Assembly: GCA_029981855.1 (NCBI GenBank)
Contig: JARRCS010000003.1
Location: 62,001-126,000, forward strand
Source: Halanaerobiales bacterium
Lineage (GTDB): Bacteria; Bacillota; Halanaerobiia; Halanaerobiales; DTU029
Length of the DNA stretch: 64,000 nucleotides
Direction: 5' to 3'
Of the stretch, positions 47,356 to 56,009 are shown one piece after another; positions within the stretch are counted from its first letter, which is position 1, and each line of letters begins with the position of its first letter. Position numbers and translations under genes: made by a program. Below the pieces are notes generated by a model. It had not been told where the DNA came from and did not search any database. It was given only the letters and a program-made list of their open reading frames with translations.

Positions 47356-47403
47356 ATGTTGGTTCTTCTATAGATCTTTAGATCGTCTGTTTGGATATAG
47401 TAA

Positions 47404-47434
47404 GGGGGAGAGTTTTTACTCTCCCTCTATTTTC
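47404..47434 (+). terminator. Possible terminator/attenuator after the symporter gene
   Basis: GGGAGAG (47406-47412) pairs with CTCTCCC (47419-47425) over a six-base loop and is followed by TCTATTTTC. The next gene starts 28 bp later, so it may only reduce read-through. Confidence 0.5.
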
Positions 47435-47452
47435 ACATACCGGAGGTAAAAT

Positions 47453-48553
47453 ATGTCCAGAATAATAAGTGTTCAGACCACGTTAAAAAATGTTTACTTA
47501 AAGGGTGATTTTCGTATTTCCCATACGGTTATGAGGAAAGAACAACCCAGGGTTTTCATCAGGGTTGAAGATGACCGGGGGAACTATGGCCTGGGAGAAG
47601 CGGCTCCTCTTTCATTTTTTAATGGTGAAGTGGCCCAGACTATAAAAATGATGATAGATACCGTGCTGGCACCGGCGGTAATCAATATGGATACCCTGCA
47701 GGTCCGAAAGGCTATCATTGCCATGAACAGGGCGATACCCGGTAACAATACTGCTAAAACAGGGTTGGAAATGGCCCTCTGGGACCTGGCGGGCAAGGTG
47801 CTGCATCTACCTATCTATCAACTTTTAGGAGGTAAATATAGAGATAAGGTCAGGATGGCCTATGTGCTGGGTTTAAAAGAACTCCCCGCGATGGTTGAAG
47901 AGGCAAAATCTGCTGTCAGGCAGGGGTTTAAAACCCTTAAGGTTAAATTAACTGCAGAAGTAGAAAAGGATCACGAGATGATTAAAACTATCAGGGAGAA
48001 CGTGGGTAATGATGTTCTAATAAGGGCAGATGCTAATTCCGCTTATTCTGTAAAAGATGCCCTGCTGGCTGTCAGGGTACTCGAACCCTATAGATTACAG
48101 TATCTGGAACAACCCTGTTCCCCAGATAATCTCGAGGGTTTGTTAGAGATCAGTAAGAACAGTACTATTCCGATAGCCGCTGATGAAAGCCTGCTCTCGG
48201 TAAAAGATGCTTTAAGGTTAATCAGAGGCCGGTTCGTGGACCATTTAGTTATAAAATTGATCAAGGTAGGTGGAATCCTGGCCGGTCTCCAGATTGCAGA
48301 TATGGCCTATACTGCAGGTCTGGGCTGTACCCTCGTCAGCCCCATAGAGACTTCAATCGGAGCTGCCGCGGGAGTAACCCTGGCTGCAGTTGCTCCTGCT
48401 GCAGGTGTTGACCATGAATTGAATGGACCTGATTATCTGGAAGAAGACTTTGCCAGTGGTTTGATCCATCAGGGTAATTTATATTATCCATCTGATAAAC
48501 CGGGGCTAGGTGTGAACATCAAAGAGGGACTCTTTGGAAAGGGGGCTGAATAA
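47453..48553 (+). CDS. Enolase-superfamily dipeptide epimerase / muconate-lactonizing-like enzyme
   Basis: A 366-residue member of the MLE/mandelate racemase superfamily. The catalytic lysine pair is in TLKVKLT. The magnesium ligands are Asp in IRADANSAY, Glu in YLEQPC and Asp in AADESL. The opposite lysine lies in VIKLIKVGG. These residues suit 1,1-proton transfer as in L-Ala-D/L-Glu epimerase or N-succinylamino acid racemase; the exact substrate cannot be read off. GGAGG precedes ATG 47453. With the M19 dipeptidase and hydantoin-type racemase it suggests use of D/L-dipeptides or acylated amino acids. Confidence 0.85.
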   Translation: MSRIISVQTTLKNVYLKGDFRISHTVMRKEQPRVFIRVEDDRGNYGLGEAAPLSFFNGEVAQTIKMMIDTVLAPAVINMDTLQVRKAIIAMNRAIPGNNTAKTGLEMALWDLAGKVLHLPIYQLLGGKYRDKVRMAYVLGLKELPAMVEEAKSAVRQGFKTLKVKLTAEVEKDHEMIKTIRENVGNDVLIRADANSAYSVKDALLAVRVLEPYRLQYLEQPCSPDNLEGLLEISKNSTIPIAADESLLSVKDALRLIRGRFVDHLVIKLIKVGGILAGLQIADMAYTAGLGCTLVSPIETSIGAAAGVTLAAVAPAAGVDHELNGPDYLEEDFASGLIHQGNLYYPSDKPGLGVNIKEGLFGKGAE

Positions 48554-49763
48554 GATATACAAACTTATTAAATCAAAATTATTGATAGATGGTACCGGTG
48601 GCGAAGTGATAGATGCAGGGCAAATACTTATTAAGGACGGAGTGATTGAGAAAACAGGTAGTCCTGGGGAAATGGGTGATATTCCGGAAAATGCAGAGGT
48701 GGTAGATCTAAGTGATTATTATATCCTGCCTGGTCTCATTGACTCACACACCCATCTTTCGATTGTTCCCGGTGAGGGAAATCAGCTAGAGCAGATGCGG
48801 TTGCCGGCAGGAAAAGGTATCTTAAGGAGCATACCGAATATTTACAAAAATATAAAATCAGGTGTCACTACCGCGAGGATTATGGGGGAAGAAAACTATA
48901 TAGACATAGATATCAAGGAGGCGATTGAACAAAAGTTGATACAGGGCCCGCGTCTGTTAGTAAGCGGCAGGGGAGTTGTGGCCACCAATGGACATGGAGT
49001 TGCCCACACCGTTGCCGATGGCCCGGATGAGGTCAGGAAGCTCTGCCGGCAGAATCTGGCCCGGGGTGCGGATTTAATCAAGATATTTGTTACAGGTGGT
49101 GTCAGTAGCCGGAACAGTACTCTTGATTTTTGCGGCTATACCCTGGAGGAGGTTGCTGCGGCCGTCGAGGAGGCTGAGAGGGCCGGTACATATGTTGCTG
49201 CCCATGCCCATGGGGGTAGGGGGGCTGACCTCTGCATCCAGCAGGGGGTCAGGTCGATAGAGCATGGGGCCTTTATCAATGAGGAACAGTTAGAGAGCAT
49301 AATTAAGAAAGATATGTGGATAGTGGGGACCTTTACCATCTTATTTCATCCCGAAGGTATTGAAAAAACGGATTTCAATGTACCCCAGATCAGGGAAAAG
49401 GTATTAAGTGTCAGGGAAACGGTAGCTAAAAACTTTGAGCGGATAATTAAATCGGGGGCTAATCTAGCTATAGGTACAGATAGTATGCACGGGTTCATCG
49501 GGTTTGAAATGGAATGCCTCGTCGACTTTGGGGCCAGTAATATGGAGGCTATTTTAGCGGCTACCAGAAACGCGGCCCGGGCCTGCAGAGTAGAAGATAA
49601 GCTAGGCACACTGGAAACAGGTAAACTAGCCGATTTTATTGCCCTCGCCGGGAATCCCTTAGAAGATATAAAACATATCAGAAAGGTTGAATTTGTATTT
49701 AAGGAAGGAGAGATGGTTAATATTGAAGGTATTGGATTTGATAAAACTACTTCAGGATATTGA
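48534..49763 (+). CDS. Metal-dependent amidohydrolase (imidazolonepropionase/prolidase-like)
   Basis: A 409-residue amidohydrolase-superfamily enzyme. The first metal motif is LIDSHTHLS; others are the lysine region ADLIKIFVTGGV, VAAHAHGG, SIEHGAFI, and the final aspartate in AIGTDSMHG. It belongs with cytosolic N-acyl amino acid or Xaa-Pro hydrolases of that superfamily. The frame opens with TTG 48534 inside the previous gene. A much better Shine-Dalgarno (AAGGGGG, 48539-48545) lies 9 nt before ATA 48555, right after the upstream stop, so an ATA start is possible (protein then begins YKLIKSKLLIDGTG). Confidence 0.85.
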   Translation: MERGLNKIYKLIKSKLLIDGTGGEVIDAGQILIKDGVIEKTGSPGEMGDIPENAEVVDLSDYYILPGLIDSHTHLSIVPGEGNQLEQMRLPAGKGILRSIPNIYKNIKSGVTTARIMGEENYIDIDIKEAIEQKLIQGPRLLVSGRGVVATNGHGVAHTVADGPDEVRKLCRQNLARGADLIKIFVTGGVSSRNSTLDFCGYTLEEVAAAVEEAERAGTYVAAHAHGGRGADLCIQQGVRSIEHGAFINEEQLESIIKKDMWIVGTFTILFHPEGIEKTDFNVPQIREKVLSVRETVAKNFERIIKSGANLAIGTDSMHGFIGFEMECLVDFGASNMEAILAATRNAARACRVEDKLGTLETGKLADFIALAGNPLEDIKHIRKVEFVFKEGEMVNIEGIGFDKTTSGY

Positions 49764-50277
49764 TCAGTATGAGAATGCCCCACTGGACAGTAAGGAAGTC
49801 TGTGATCTGCTGGAGGCGGTACGCTGGTCTCCCTCTGCCGCAAACATACAGCCCTGGGAAGTTTATGTCATTGAGGATAAGTCTCTCAAAAAAGAACTTG
49901 ATGGGTGTGTACTTGATCCGCTTTTAAGGGAAAAGATGCAGGATAACAGGATTTCAAAGGCGCCTGTGGTTATTGTAATAGCGATGGATAAAAAGAGAGC
50001 CCGGGCCAGGTTCGGGCAGAGCGGAGAAGAATTTTATGCCCTTCAGGACCTGGCTGTTGCCGCAAATAATCTTAGGCTGGCAGCTGCCGAAAGGGGTATC
50101 GGTTCTACCTGGATAAGGGAGGTTAATCTGGAGAAGGTGGCTAAGGTATTAGGTTTGTCAAAACTGATCAGACCGGTAGCCCTCCTTACTATGGGTTATA
50201 CGGCAAATCGGGATTCTACTCGTCCTGCCCCCCTGGAAATCAAAGAATGGGTACATGTACATAAAGGAGGAGATTAA
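49723..50277 (+). CDS. Nitroreductase-family FMN protein (first of pair)
   Basis: A 184-residue flavoprotein of the nitroreductase fold, with AVRWSPSAANIQPWEVYVI (FMN site), LQDLAVAANNLRLAAAERG and GSTWIRE. Members reduce nitro groups, quinones or enoate-like substrates with NAD(P)H; the real substrate is unknown. The frame extends upstream to 49687, but AAGGAG (49705-49710) favours a start at TTG 49723 or the preceding ATA 49720. It overlaps the amidohydrolase 3' end and the second nitroreductase gene. Confidence 0.8.
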   Translation: MKVLDLIKLLQDIDQYENAPLDSKEVCDLLEAVRWSPSAANIQPWEVYVIEDKSLKKELDGCVLDPLLREKMQDNRISKAPVVIVIAMDKKRARARFGQSGEEFYALQDLAVAANNLRLAAAERGIGSTWIREVNLEKVAKVLGLSKLIRPVALLTMGYTANRDSTRPAPLEIKEWVHVHKGGD

Positions 50278-50836
50278 GATAGACTGTCTTAAAGCTATTA
50301 AGAGAAGAAGAAGTATAAGGAGATATATCGATCGAGATGTAACAGAAGAACTGCTTAAAGAGGTAATCAATGCAGGCCGGCTGGCACCTTCGGGCGGGAA
50401 TATGCAGCCCTGGGAGTTTATTGTAGTCAGGGAAAGGGATAAGATAAAGGAGGTCGTTGAAACTACTTTTGTAGGTTTTGATAGTAAAAGTGGACAGAAA
50501 CAGAGCTGGCTTGAAACTGCTTCCCTATTGATAGTAGTCTGTACTGATTATAAGAGGACCGTTGCCAGGTATGGTGAAATGGGAAGAAAGATTGCCCTGA
50601 TGGATACCTCTGCCGCTATAGAAAATATGTTGCTGGCGGCTACATCTTTAGGTTTAGGCAGCTGCTGGGTGAGCGGTTTTAACCAGGAGGAACTGGCAAA
50701 GTTGCTTGAGATACCCGGGCAGATTGAGCCGGTTGCTATCCTGCCCCTGGGTTATTTTGAAGGGATGACAAAATCTCCGAGTAAGTTTTCCCTGGATGAG
50801 ATCATTCATTATGAAAGGTACGGCAATTTAAAATGA
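50255..50836 (+). CDS. Nitroreductase-family FMN protein (second of pair)
   Basis: A 193-residue paralogue of the preceding gene's product. It has IKRRRSIRRYIDRDV, RLAPSGGNMQPWEF and AAIENMLLAATSLGLGSCW, all typical for FMN-binding nitroreductases. Two adjacent copies could form a heterodimer or act on successive substrates. ATG 50255 lacks a ribosome-binding site. A strong one (AAAGGAGG, 50263-50270) instead faces ATA 50279, 8 nt away and just beyond the upstream stop at 50277, so the protein may really begin DCLKAIKRRRS. The stop overlaps the MFS gene by ATGA. Confidence 0.82.
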   Translation: MYIKEEIKIDCLKAIKRRRSIRRYIDRDVTEELLKEVINAGRLAPSGGNMQPWEFIVVRERDKIKEVVETTFVGFDSKSGQKQSWLETASLLIVVCTDYKRTVARYGEMGRKIALMDTSAAIENMLLAATSLGLGSCWVSGFNQEELAKLLEIPGQIEPVAILPLGYFEGMTKSPSKFSLDEIIHYERYGNLK

Positions 50837-52059
50837 GGGAGCCAGGTACGAACTGGAAATTCCTGTTATTAATGCTGGTAGCCTATATTTCAACCAATAT
50901 TAATTTACAGGGTTTTTTAGCATTGATGCCTTTTCTACAGGCAGACCTGGGGTTGAGCAGAACACAGGCCGGTTTATATTCTACCTTCTTTTTTCTAAGC
51001 ACTATTTTTCTTGCCTTTTTAAGCGGTAGGCTGGTAGATAAGGCCGGTTCTAAGCGTAGTATGGTTCTCGGGATTAGTTGTGTTGGCTCTTTGATGTTGC
51101 TCCATTCCCTGGCAATTAATTTTACAATTCTTCTGGTACTGGCTTTTTTAACCGGGATTGGTTTTAGTGTTGTTGCCCCGGCAGTAAATAAAGGGGTTAT
51201 GGAGATGGTTTTACCACAAAACCGGGCATTCTCGATGGGGATTATTCAATCCGGTGTTGGGGTAGGTGGTTTCCTGGGTGCTGTCTTACTTCCCTTTCTG
51301 GGTAAATTTTTTGGCTGGAGGAGAGCCGTTCTTTTTCCCGGGATATTAGCTCTGTTACTTGCCCTGGTTATCTTTAAACTATTTGAAAAGGAAAGAGGTG
51401 GTTTGAAAAAGAATACCAATCTGGCTGATAAAACCGGTTCTCTTAAAGGAGTCCTACTTAACCTGTTTAAGAACAAAAAATTAATGGCTATCAGTTATTT
51501 GTGTTTAATATTTGGGATCGTACAGGGTTTTCTGATTACACATTATATTTTGTTCTTAAATCAGGATATTAGTTTAAGCGAGACTCTGTCAGGCCTTGCT
51601 CTGGGTATCATGCAAATCGGGGGCCTGATAGGACAGTTGTTCTGGGGCTGGTTCAGTGATTATTTTTTTGCCGGCAATAGAAGGATAGGGGTTTTGATTA
51701 TCGGACTTTCCTGCACCCTGACAGTATTAATCTCAGCAATTGCCGCGGGTTTCTCTATGCCGCTTTTAATGATTCTGGTCCTGGCCTTTTTCCTTGGTTT
51801 ATCAGGGATGGGCTGGATGGGACTTTTCTTTACCATTGTAGGCGAACTGGCCGGGAAGGCCCATACGGGTACAGCTTTTGGTTTTGCTCTTTTTTTCATG
51901 CGGCTCGGGATTGTTCTAGGCCCTCCTGTACTAGGTTATTTTTCTGATCTTAAAGGCAGTTATAGCCTTAGCTGGATTATTATTGGGTTTAGTGTTACAG
52001 TTTTTACGGTCTATTTTAGCTTGGTAGATAAAAGGAAGAAGGTTTCAGTGATGTCCTAA
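50833..52059 (+). CDS. Major facilitator superfamily transporter
   Basis: A 408-residue permease with 12 predicted helices. The signature loop after helix 2 is SGRLVDKAGSKRSM, and a long cytoplasmic loop (EKERGGLKKNTNLADKTG) divides the two halves. It resembles the oxalate/formate antiporter-like and cyanate permease-like MFS groups in layout, but the substrate is not clear. The operon thus encodes two importers or an importer and an exporter. The gene is translationally coupled to the second nitroreductase and ends 1 bp before the convergent activator gene. Confidence 0.88.
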   Translation: MREPGTNWKFLLLMLVAYISTNINLQGFLALMPFLQADLGLSRTQAGLYSTFFFLSTIFLAFLSGRLVDKAGSKRSMVLGISCVGSLMLLHSLAINFTILLVLAFLTGIGFSVVAPAVNKGVMEMVLPQNRAFSMGIIQSGVGVGGFLGAVLLPFLGKFFGWRRAVLFPGILALLLALVIFKLFEKERGGLKKNTNLADKTGSLKGVLLNLFKNKKLMAISYLCLIFGIVQGFLITHYILFLNQDISLSETLSGLALGIMQIGGLIGQLFWGWFSDYFFAGNRRIGVLIIGLSCTLTVLISAIAAGFSMPLLMILVLAFFLGLSGMGWMGLFFTIVGELAGKAHTGTAFGFALFFMRLGIVLGPPVLGYFSDLKGSYSLSWIIIGFSVTVFTVYFSLVDKRKKVSVMS

Positions 52060-52060
52060 A

Positions 52061-52098
52061 TTATCCACAGAATTCATCTGTGCATAATTTACTAGACT
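52061..52098 (-). repeat. Segment repeated near 7.0 kb
   Basis: Read on the minus strand, TCTAGTAAATTATGCA followed by CAGATGA and TTCTGT then ATAATTTA recurs with few changes at 7035-7073 on the plus strand. Here it codes the C-terminal residues and stop of the activator. Confidence 0.55.
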
Positions 52099-54118
52099 TT
52101 AAAAAATTGATTCCAGCATTTGTAATCCTGGTACCCTGTCTAGTTGTGCCGATGGATACCAGCCCCATTTCTTCTAGTATTTTCAACCTATTTCTGATCA
52201 TGCTAGAGGTAAGATTCAGGTTCAGTTTTTTTAGATTTTCTTTAATCCTGTATCTGCCCAGGCCCATATTTTTTTCTCCGGCCTGCTGAAGCTCTTTTAA
52301 GATAAAGATAAATTCTTTAATTTCTGCGTGTTTCATTAATGATTTTTTAATCCCCTCCCAGTGGTGAATGGCTGATTCATGATAGTCCGGCAAATTAAAA
52401 TCTTCGGGAAGGTCATCTAAATGTACTGTATCTGACTCCACTACACATGTGATGTAGTTGATCAAATTTTCAAGTTCCCGGATATTCCCGGGCCAGTGGT
52501 ATTTTGAAAATACCTCGTATACTTCGTCAGTAATTTTCTTATCCGAATTATTTTTTTTGAGAAAGTATTCAACCAGGGAATAGATATCCTCGGTGCGTTC
52601 CCTTAAAGGTGGTATAGTAAAGTATAAAACCTTCAGTCTGTGATATAAATCTCTTCTAAATTTACCTTCTTCAACCAGCTGGGCGAGGTTTTTATTGGTG
52701 GCTGCTATAACCCTGACATCTACCGGTATGATACTATTACCACCAATCCTCATTATCTCTTTTTCCTGTAAAACCCGCAAAAGTCTGACCTGTAGGCTTA
52801 AAGGTGCATCTCCTATTTCGTCAATAAAGATAGTACCTGTATGGGCCTGTTCAAAGAGACCGATCTTGCCCCCCTTCCTGGCACCTGTAAAAGCTCCATC
52901 TTCGTAGCCGAAAAGTTCACTTTCGATCAGTGACTCTGAAAGCGAGGCCAGGTTAACAGCAACAAAGGGATTTTTTCTTCGTTTAGAAGCGTTATGGATC
53001 GCCTGGGCAAATAACTCTTTTCCCGTGCCGCTTTCACCCCTGATTAACACGGTTAAGTCATTGCTGGCAATTTTTTTGGCTATATTGACAGTCTTTTTCA
53101 TTTGTTCACTGGTACTGATTATATCGTTAAAACTGTATTTGGCTATGAAACCCTTTTTTCTCAGCTTTTTTCTGACCTCATACTCTATTTTTTGAATTTC
53201 AGTTATATCCTTAAAACTAATTATCTTGCCGTTAAAAACACCCTCCTGGGAGAGGTTTTCTTTGTTGGTTAGTATATATCTATCATTATAGAAGACTATC
53301 TCGTTTATCCTGTTATGATTATCAGTTATGATATTTAGTAATTTTTTGTCACTTAAAATATCACGGATATTTTTATTAATGGTGTTTAGAGCAGGAATTC
53401 CCAGTAACTCACTGGCCATTTTATTAAAAAACAAAATGGTATTTTTATCATCAACAGCGATGATACCATCATGAGAAGTAGATAGTATACCCATTAAGAC
53501 CATGTTTAGCTGACCGCTATATTTATTTAGATTAATCATTCTCTTTGTATACATGGCTGCCAGTAGATTGGTATTTTCTAAAGGAAGTTCCAGGAATAAT
53601 AAAATCTCGATAATAGTTGAAATATCGATTGATTTAATACCCAGATCGATAATTTCACTTATCCCGTCAGGAACAAGGTGTTTTCCTCCTGAGGTAACCG
53701 CTATTTCTGTTTTATAGTATTCTGCTCCGGGGTAGTAAGGTATATAATTGACATGTTCGATGCCTAGTTCCTTTAACAATTTGATGGTTTCCAATGCTGT
53801 ATAACGGTAGTTGCTGACAACCAGAACGTTTTCATTCTTCGGCAAATTGATAACCTTGAAGATATTTTCCAGATTAATGGCCCTTCTTACCGTTATGACT
53901 TTTATGTTTTCCGGGACAACATTCCTGACGGTCTCGTATATTACTTTGCTTGAACAAACAACAAGGTCATAATCTGAAACACTTATCTTTTCTTTTTCAG
54001 CCAGAGCGACTTTATGAATGATGATGCTCTCGCCAAAAATATCAATAAGCTGGCTGGCAAAAGCATCCCTGATTAATTTATCCCAGGCTACAAGCATAAT
54101 TTTTTTAGATTTTGGCAT
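52061..54118 (-). CDS. Sigma-54-dependent activator with PrpR_N-type sensor domain
   Basis: A 685-residue enhancer-binding protein. Residues 1-200 form a PrpR_N-like sensor (two Rossmann-like lobes). About 205-310 is PAS-like (LMGILSTSHDGIIAVDDKN). The AAA+ domain has Walker A RGESGTGKELFAQ, the sigma-54 contact loop GAFTGA, Walker B TIFIDEIGD and RRDLYHRL. The C-terminus is not a Fis helix but a winged-helix-like region (SSMIRNRLKILEEMGLVSIG) ending with two cysteines (LCTDEFCG). It converges with the 41-52 kb operon and is the obvious activator of the sigma-54 promoter at 40962. The ligand is presumably an operon substrate. Confidence 0.9.
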   Translation of the reverse strand: MPKSKKIMLVAWDKLIRDAFASQLIDIFGESIIIHKVALAEKEKISVSDYDLVVCSSKVIYETVRNVVPENIKVITVRRAINLENIFKVINLPKNENVLVVSNYRYTALETIKLLKELGIEHVNYIPYYPGAEYYKTEIAVTSGGKHLVPDGISEIIDLGIKSIDISTIIEILLFLELPLENTNLLAAMYTKRMINLNKYSGQLNMVLMGILSTSHDGIIAVDDKNTILFFNKMASELLGIPALNTINKNIRDILSDKKLLNIITDNHNRINEIVFYNDRYILTNKENLSQEGVFNGKIISFKDITEIQKIEYEVRKKLRKKGFIAKYSFNDIISTSEQMKKTVNIAKKIASNDLTVLIRGESGTGKELFAQAIHNASKRRKNPFVAVNLASLSESLIESELFGYEDGAFTGARKGGKIGLFEQAHTGTIFIDEIGDAPLSLQVRLLRVLQEKEIMRIGGNSIIPVDVRVIAATNKNLAQLVEEGKFRRDLYHRLKVLYFTIPPLRERTEDIYSLVEYFLKKNNSDKKITDEVYEVFSKYHWPGNIRELENLINYITCVVESDTVHLDDLPEDFNLPDYHESAIHHWEGIKKSLMKHAEIKEFIFILKELQQAGEKNMGLGRYRIKENLKKLNLNLTSSMIRNRLKILEEMGLVSIGTTRQGTRITNAGINFLKSSKLCTDEFCG

Positions 54119-54154
54119 GTTAACACCTCACGGGAGATATGTGACATTAACAAT

Positions 54155-54183
54155 ATTATATCTAATTGGTTTTTAGTGTTCAA
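54155..54183 (-). promoter_or_regulatory. Sigma-A promoter of the activator gene
   Basis: On the minus strand TTGAAC (54178-54183) and TATAAT (54155-54160) are 17 bp apart, about 37 bp before the start codon. Confidence 0.65.
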
Positions 54184-54298
54184 GTTATGAAAACATGTAG
54201 GCATATATAATGTTAATGCTTTAGTCCGGGAGAATTAAATCAAACCAGGTTGCTGTCCGCAAAAGGTTAATAAAGGAAAGAGTCGTATACATGATCAG

Positions 54299-54327
54299 TT
54301 GACAATTCCAGAATATAAATATATAAT
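54299..54327 (+). promoter_or_regulatory. Consensus sigma-A promoter of the GntR gene
   Basis: Perfect TTGACA (54299-54304) and TATAAT (54322-54327) with a 17-bp spacer. This is unusually strong for a regulator gene. Confidence 0.8.
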
Positions 54328-54380
54328 AATAGTATACTAGTCAAATAGTGCATTAATTAAGAAATGAAAGGTGGTTGTTG

Positions 54381-54746
54381 ATGAAGATAAATTTTGATGT
54401 CTCTAAACCTATTTATGAACAGATTATCGATCAAATAAAAAAGATGATTGCCAGAGGAGAACTAAAACCGGGTGATAAACTGCTTTCCCAGCAGGAGATG
54501 GCGCGCTTGATTGAGGTTAACCCCAATACCATTCAACGCGCTTATAGAGAAATGGAGGTTTTAGAGTTGGTTGAGACCAAAAGAGGAAGAGGAACATTTA
54601 TTAAAGAGGGTGAGGAAATGATCAGTAATATTAAAAGAGAGATGGCTCAGGAAGCCGTCTCCAGGTTTATCGAGGAGATGAGCTCTCTTGGTTTTTCCAC
54701 AGCGGAGATAATCAGCTGGGTGGAAGAAGAGTTAACCGAGCGGTGA
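54381..54746 (+). CDS. GntR-family regulator, YtrA type
   Basis: A 121-residue repressor. The winged helix comprises PIYEQIIDQIKKMIARGEL, PGDKLLSQQEMARLIEVNPN, TIQRAYREMEVLELVETKRG and GTFI. Only a short helical tail follows, so it belongs to the YtrA subfamily, which usually controls an adjacent ABC transporter. No such transporter follows here. Instead there is about 145 bp without a convincing gene and then a terminator, so either its partner was lost or it acts elsewhere. ATG 54381 has GAAAGGTGG upstream; a TTG just before it is also possible. Confidence 0.88.
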   Translation: MKINFDVSKPIYEQIIDQIKKMIARGELKPGDKLLSQQEMARLIEVNPNTIQRAYREMEVLELVETKRGRGTFIKEGEEMISNIKREMAQEAVSRFIEEMSSLGFSTAEIISWVEEELTER

Positions 54747-54892
54747 GGAGAGAAGTGATACCGAAGTTTTTTATGAGGTTACGGTCTTTGCTGATACGTC
54801 ATGCTTATTTAAGCTGTGAAAAGGCAAATAAAATAGAGAAAAAGAGTGAAAGCGGATAGAGAAGATGCATGAGGAAAGGTTTTTAAATAGTT

Positions 54893-54925
54893 AAACCCGG
54901 GAGGTTTTACTACTCCCGGGTTTTT
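54893..54925. terminator. Bidirectional terminator between gntR and the DapA-like gene
   Basis: AAACCCGGGAG (54893-54903) and CTCCCGGGTTT (54913-54923) form a perfect 11-bp stem with T runs outward on both strands. Confidence 0.88.
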
Positions 54926-54954
54926 AAGAACTTAAATGGTCGGGTTTTAAGAAA

Positions 54955-55872
54955 TTAGATAATATCAAGTTCTTCCATTACCTGTCTTACCTTTGCTTTC
55001 TCTTCTTCTGTGCCAGGGGTTAAGGGCAGTCTGGATACGCCGGCATTGTATCCAATCATATTCATTGCATCTTTTATCAAACTGACCGGGTTGGTACGGT
55101 TATTCTGTCCCATAATCCTAAATAAGGGTAAAAAACTCTGCTGCAGTTCGGCAGCTTCTTGGACGTTTCCGGCCAGGAATGTCTCAATCATATTTCTGAT
55201 CCGGTTTCCTATCAGATGAGATGCACCGCTTACTACACCGCCAATTCTATGTTTACCTCCCTGAGCATAGGTTTCAATAATCATGGTATCATCACCATTA
55301 TAGATGATAAAATCGTCGGGAGTTACATTTATAAACTCCGTTATTTGTTTAACGTTAAGCTCTGCTTCATCTTTAATTCCAATAATATTTTCGATTTTAG
55401 CCAGTTTGGCAACTGTCTCTGGATTTATATTTACTCCCGTAAAGATTGGGATATTGTAAAGCATAATTGATATATTAATTGATTCAGCAATAGTTTTATA
55501 ATGATTATAAATCTGCTCCTGATTTGGCTTAGTATAATATGGAGCAACAATCATTACTAATTCAAACCCTAATTCCTCAGCCTTTTTACTCAGGGCAATT
55601 GTTTCTACAGTAGAAGCACAACCTGTTCCTGCAATCAGAGGAATTTTATCACCCACCGCTTCTTTAACAACCTGAAACAGTTTTACCCTTTCTTCAAAAG
55701 TCATTGTGAAAAATTCGCCGGTAGTACCCGTAAGAATAATCGAATCAGCTTTATTATCCGCAATTAATTTTTCAGCAATACTTACTGCAGCATCATAATC
55801 AACACTCTGGTCTTCTTTGAAAGGTGTTACCATTGGTACGAGTATTTTTCCGTAATAATCTTTGTTATACAT
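54955..55872 (-). CDS. DapA/NAL-family aldolase (dihydrodipicolinate synthase-like)
   Basis: A 305-residue (beta/alpha)8 class I lyase. It shows GTTGEFFTMTFEERVKLF, the Schiff-base lysine in IIGIKDEAE and the tyrosine of MLYNIPIFTG. Members split or condense 2-keto acids with pyruvate. Context points to a catabolic aldolase rather than lysine synthesis: it is transcribed away from a TRAP transporter and near LarA-like, IclR and dehydrogenase genes. The GGAGGG site lies just upstream of ATG 55872 on the minus strand. The 550-bp divergent region carries paired operator-like half-sites. True DapA activity cannot be excluded. Confidence 0.82.
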   Translation of the reverse strand: MYNKDYYGKILVPMVTPFKEDQSVDYDAAVSIAEKLIADNKADSIILTGTTGEFFTMTFEERVKLFQVVKEAVGDKIPLIAGTGCASTVETIALSKKAEELGFELVMIVAPYYTKPNQEQIYNHYKTIAESINISIMLYNIPIFTGVNINPETVAKLAKIENIIGIKDEAELNVKQITEFINVTPDDFIIYNGDDTMIIETYAQGGKHRIGGVVSGASHLIGNRIRNMIETFLAGNVQEAAELQQSFLPLFRIMGQNNRTNPVSLIKDAMNMIGYNAGVSRLPLTPGTEEEKAKVRQVMEELDII

Positions 55873-55977
55873 TAATTTTTCCCTCCAAATTTAGATTTGA
55901 TATGAATTAATGTTAATAAATAAATAGGTATATAAGCTTTTTATTACCACCTCCTAAATAGGATATCCGCATAAATA

Positions 55978-56009
55978 GAACAACGTTAAAAAAAATATTG
56001 AACAGCGTT
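55978..56009. promoter_or_regulatory. Operator-like half-site pair, aldolase side
   Basis: GAACAACGTT (55978-55987) and GAACAGCGTT (56000-56009) are in the same orientation and 22 bp apart, two helical turns. They lie about 105-140 bp upstream of the minus-strand aldolase start. Confidence 0.4.

Noticed and set aside
52062-52070. TTATCCACA (DnaA box) at the end of the activator gene
   Set aside because: Single copy within coding sequence (the TGTGGATAA codons), so probably chance.
54755-54859. 34-codon frame starting GTG after the GntR gene, with GGAGAG nearby
   Set aside because: Too short, with no recognisable features or hydrophobic segment; could be chance in the gap before the terminator.
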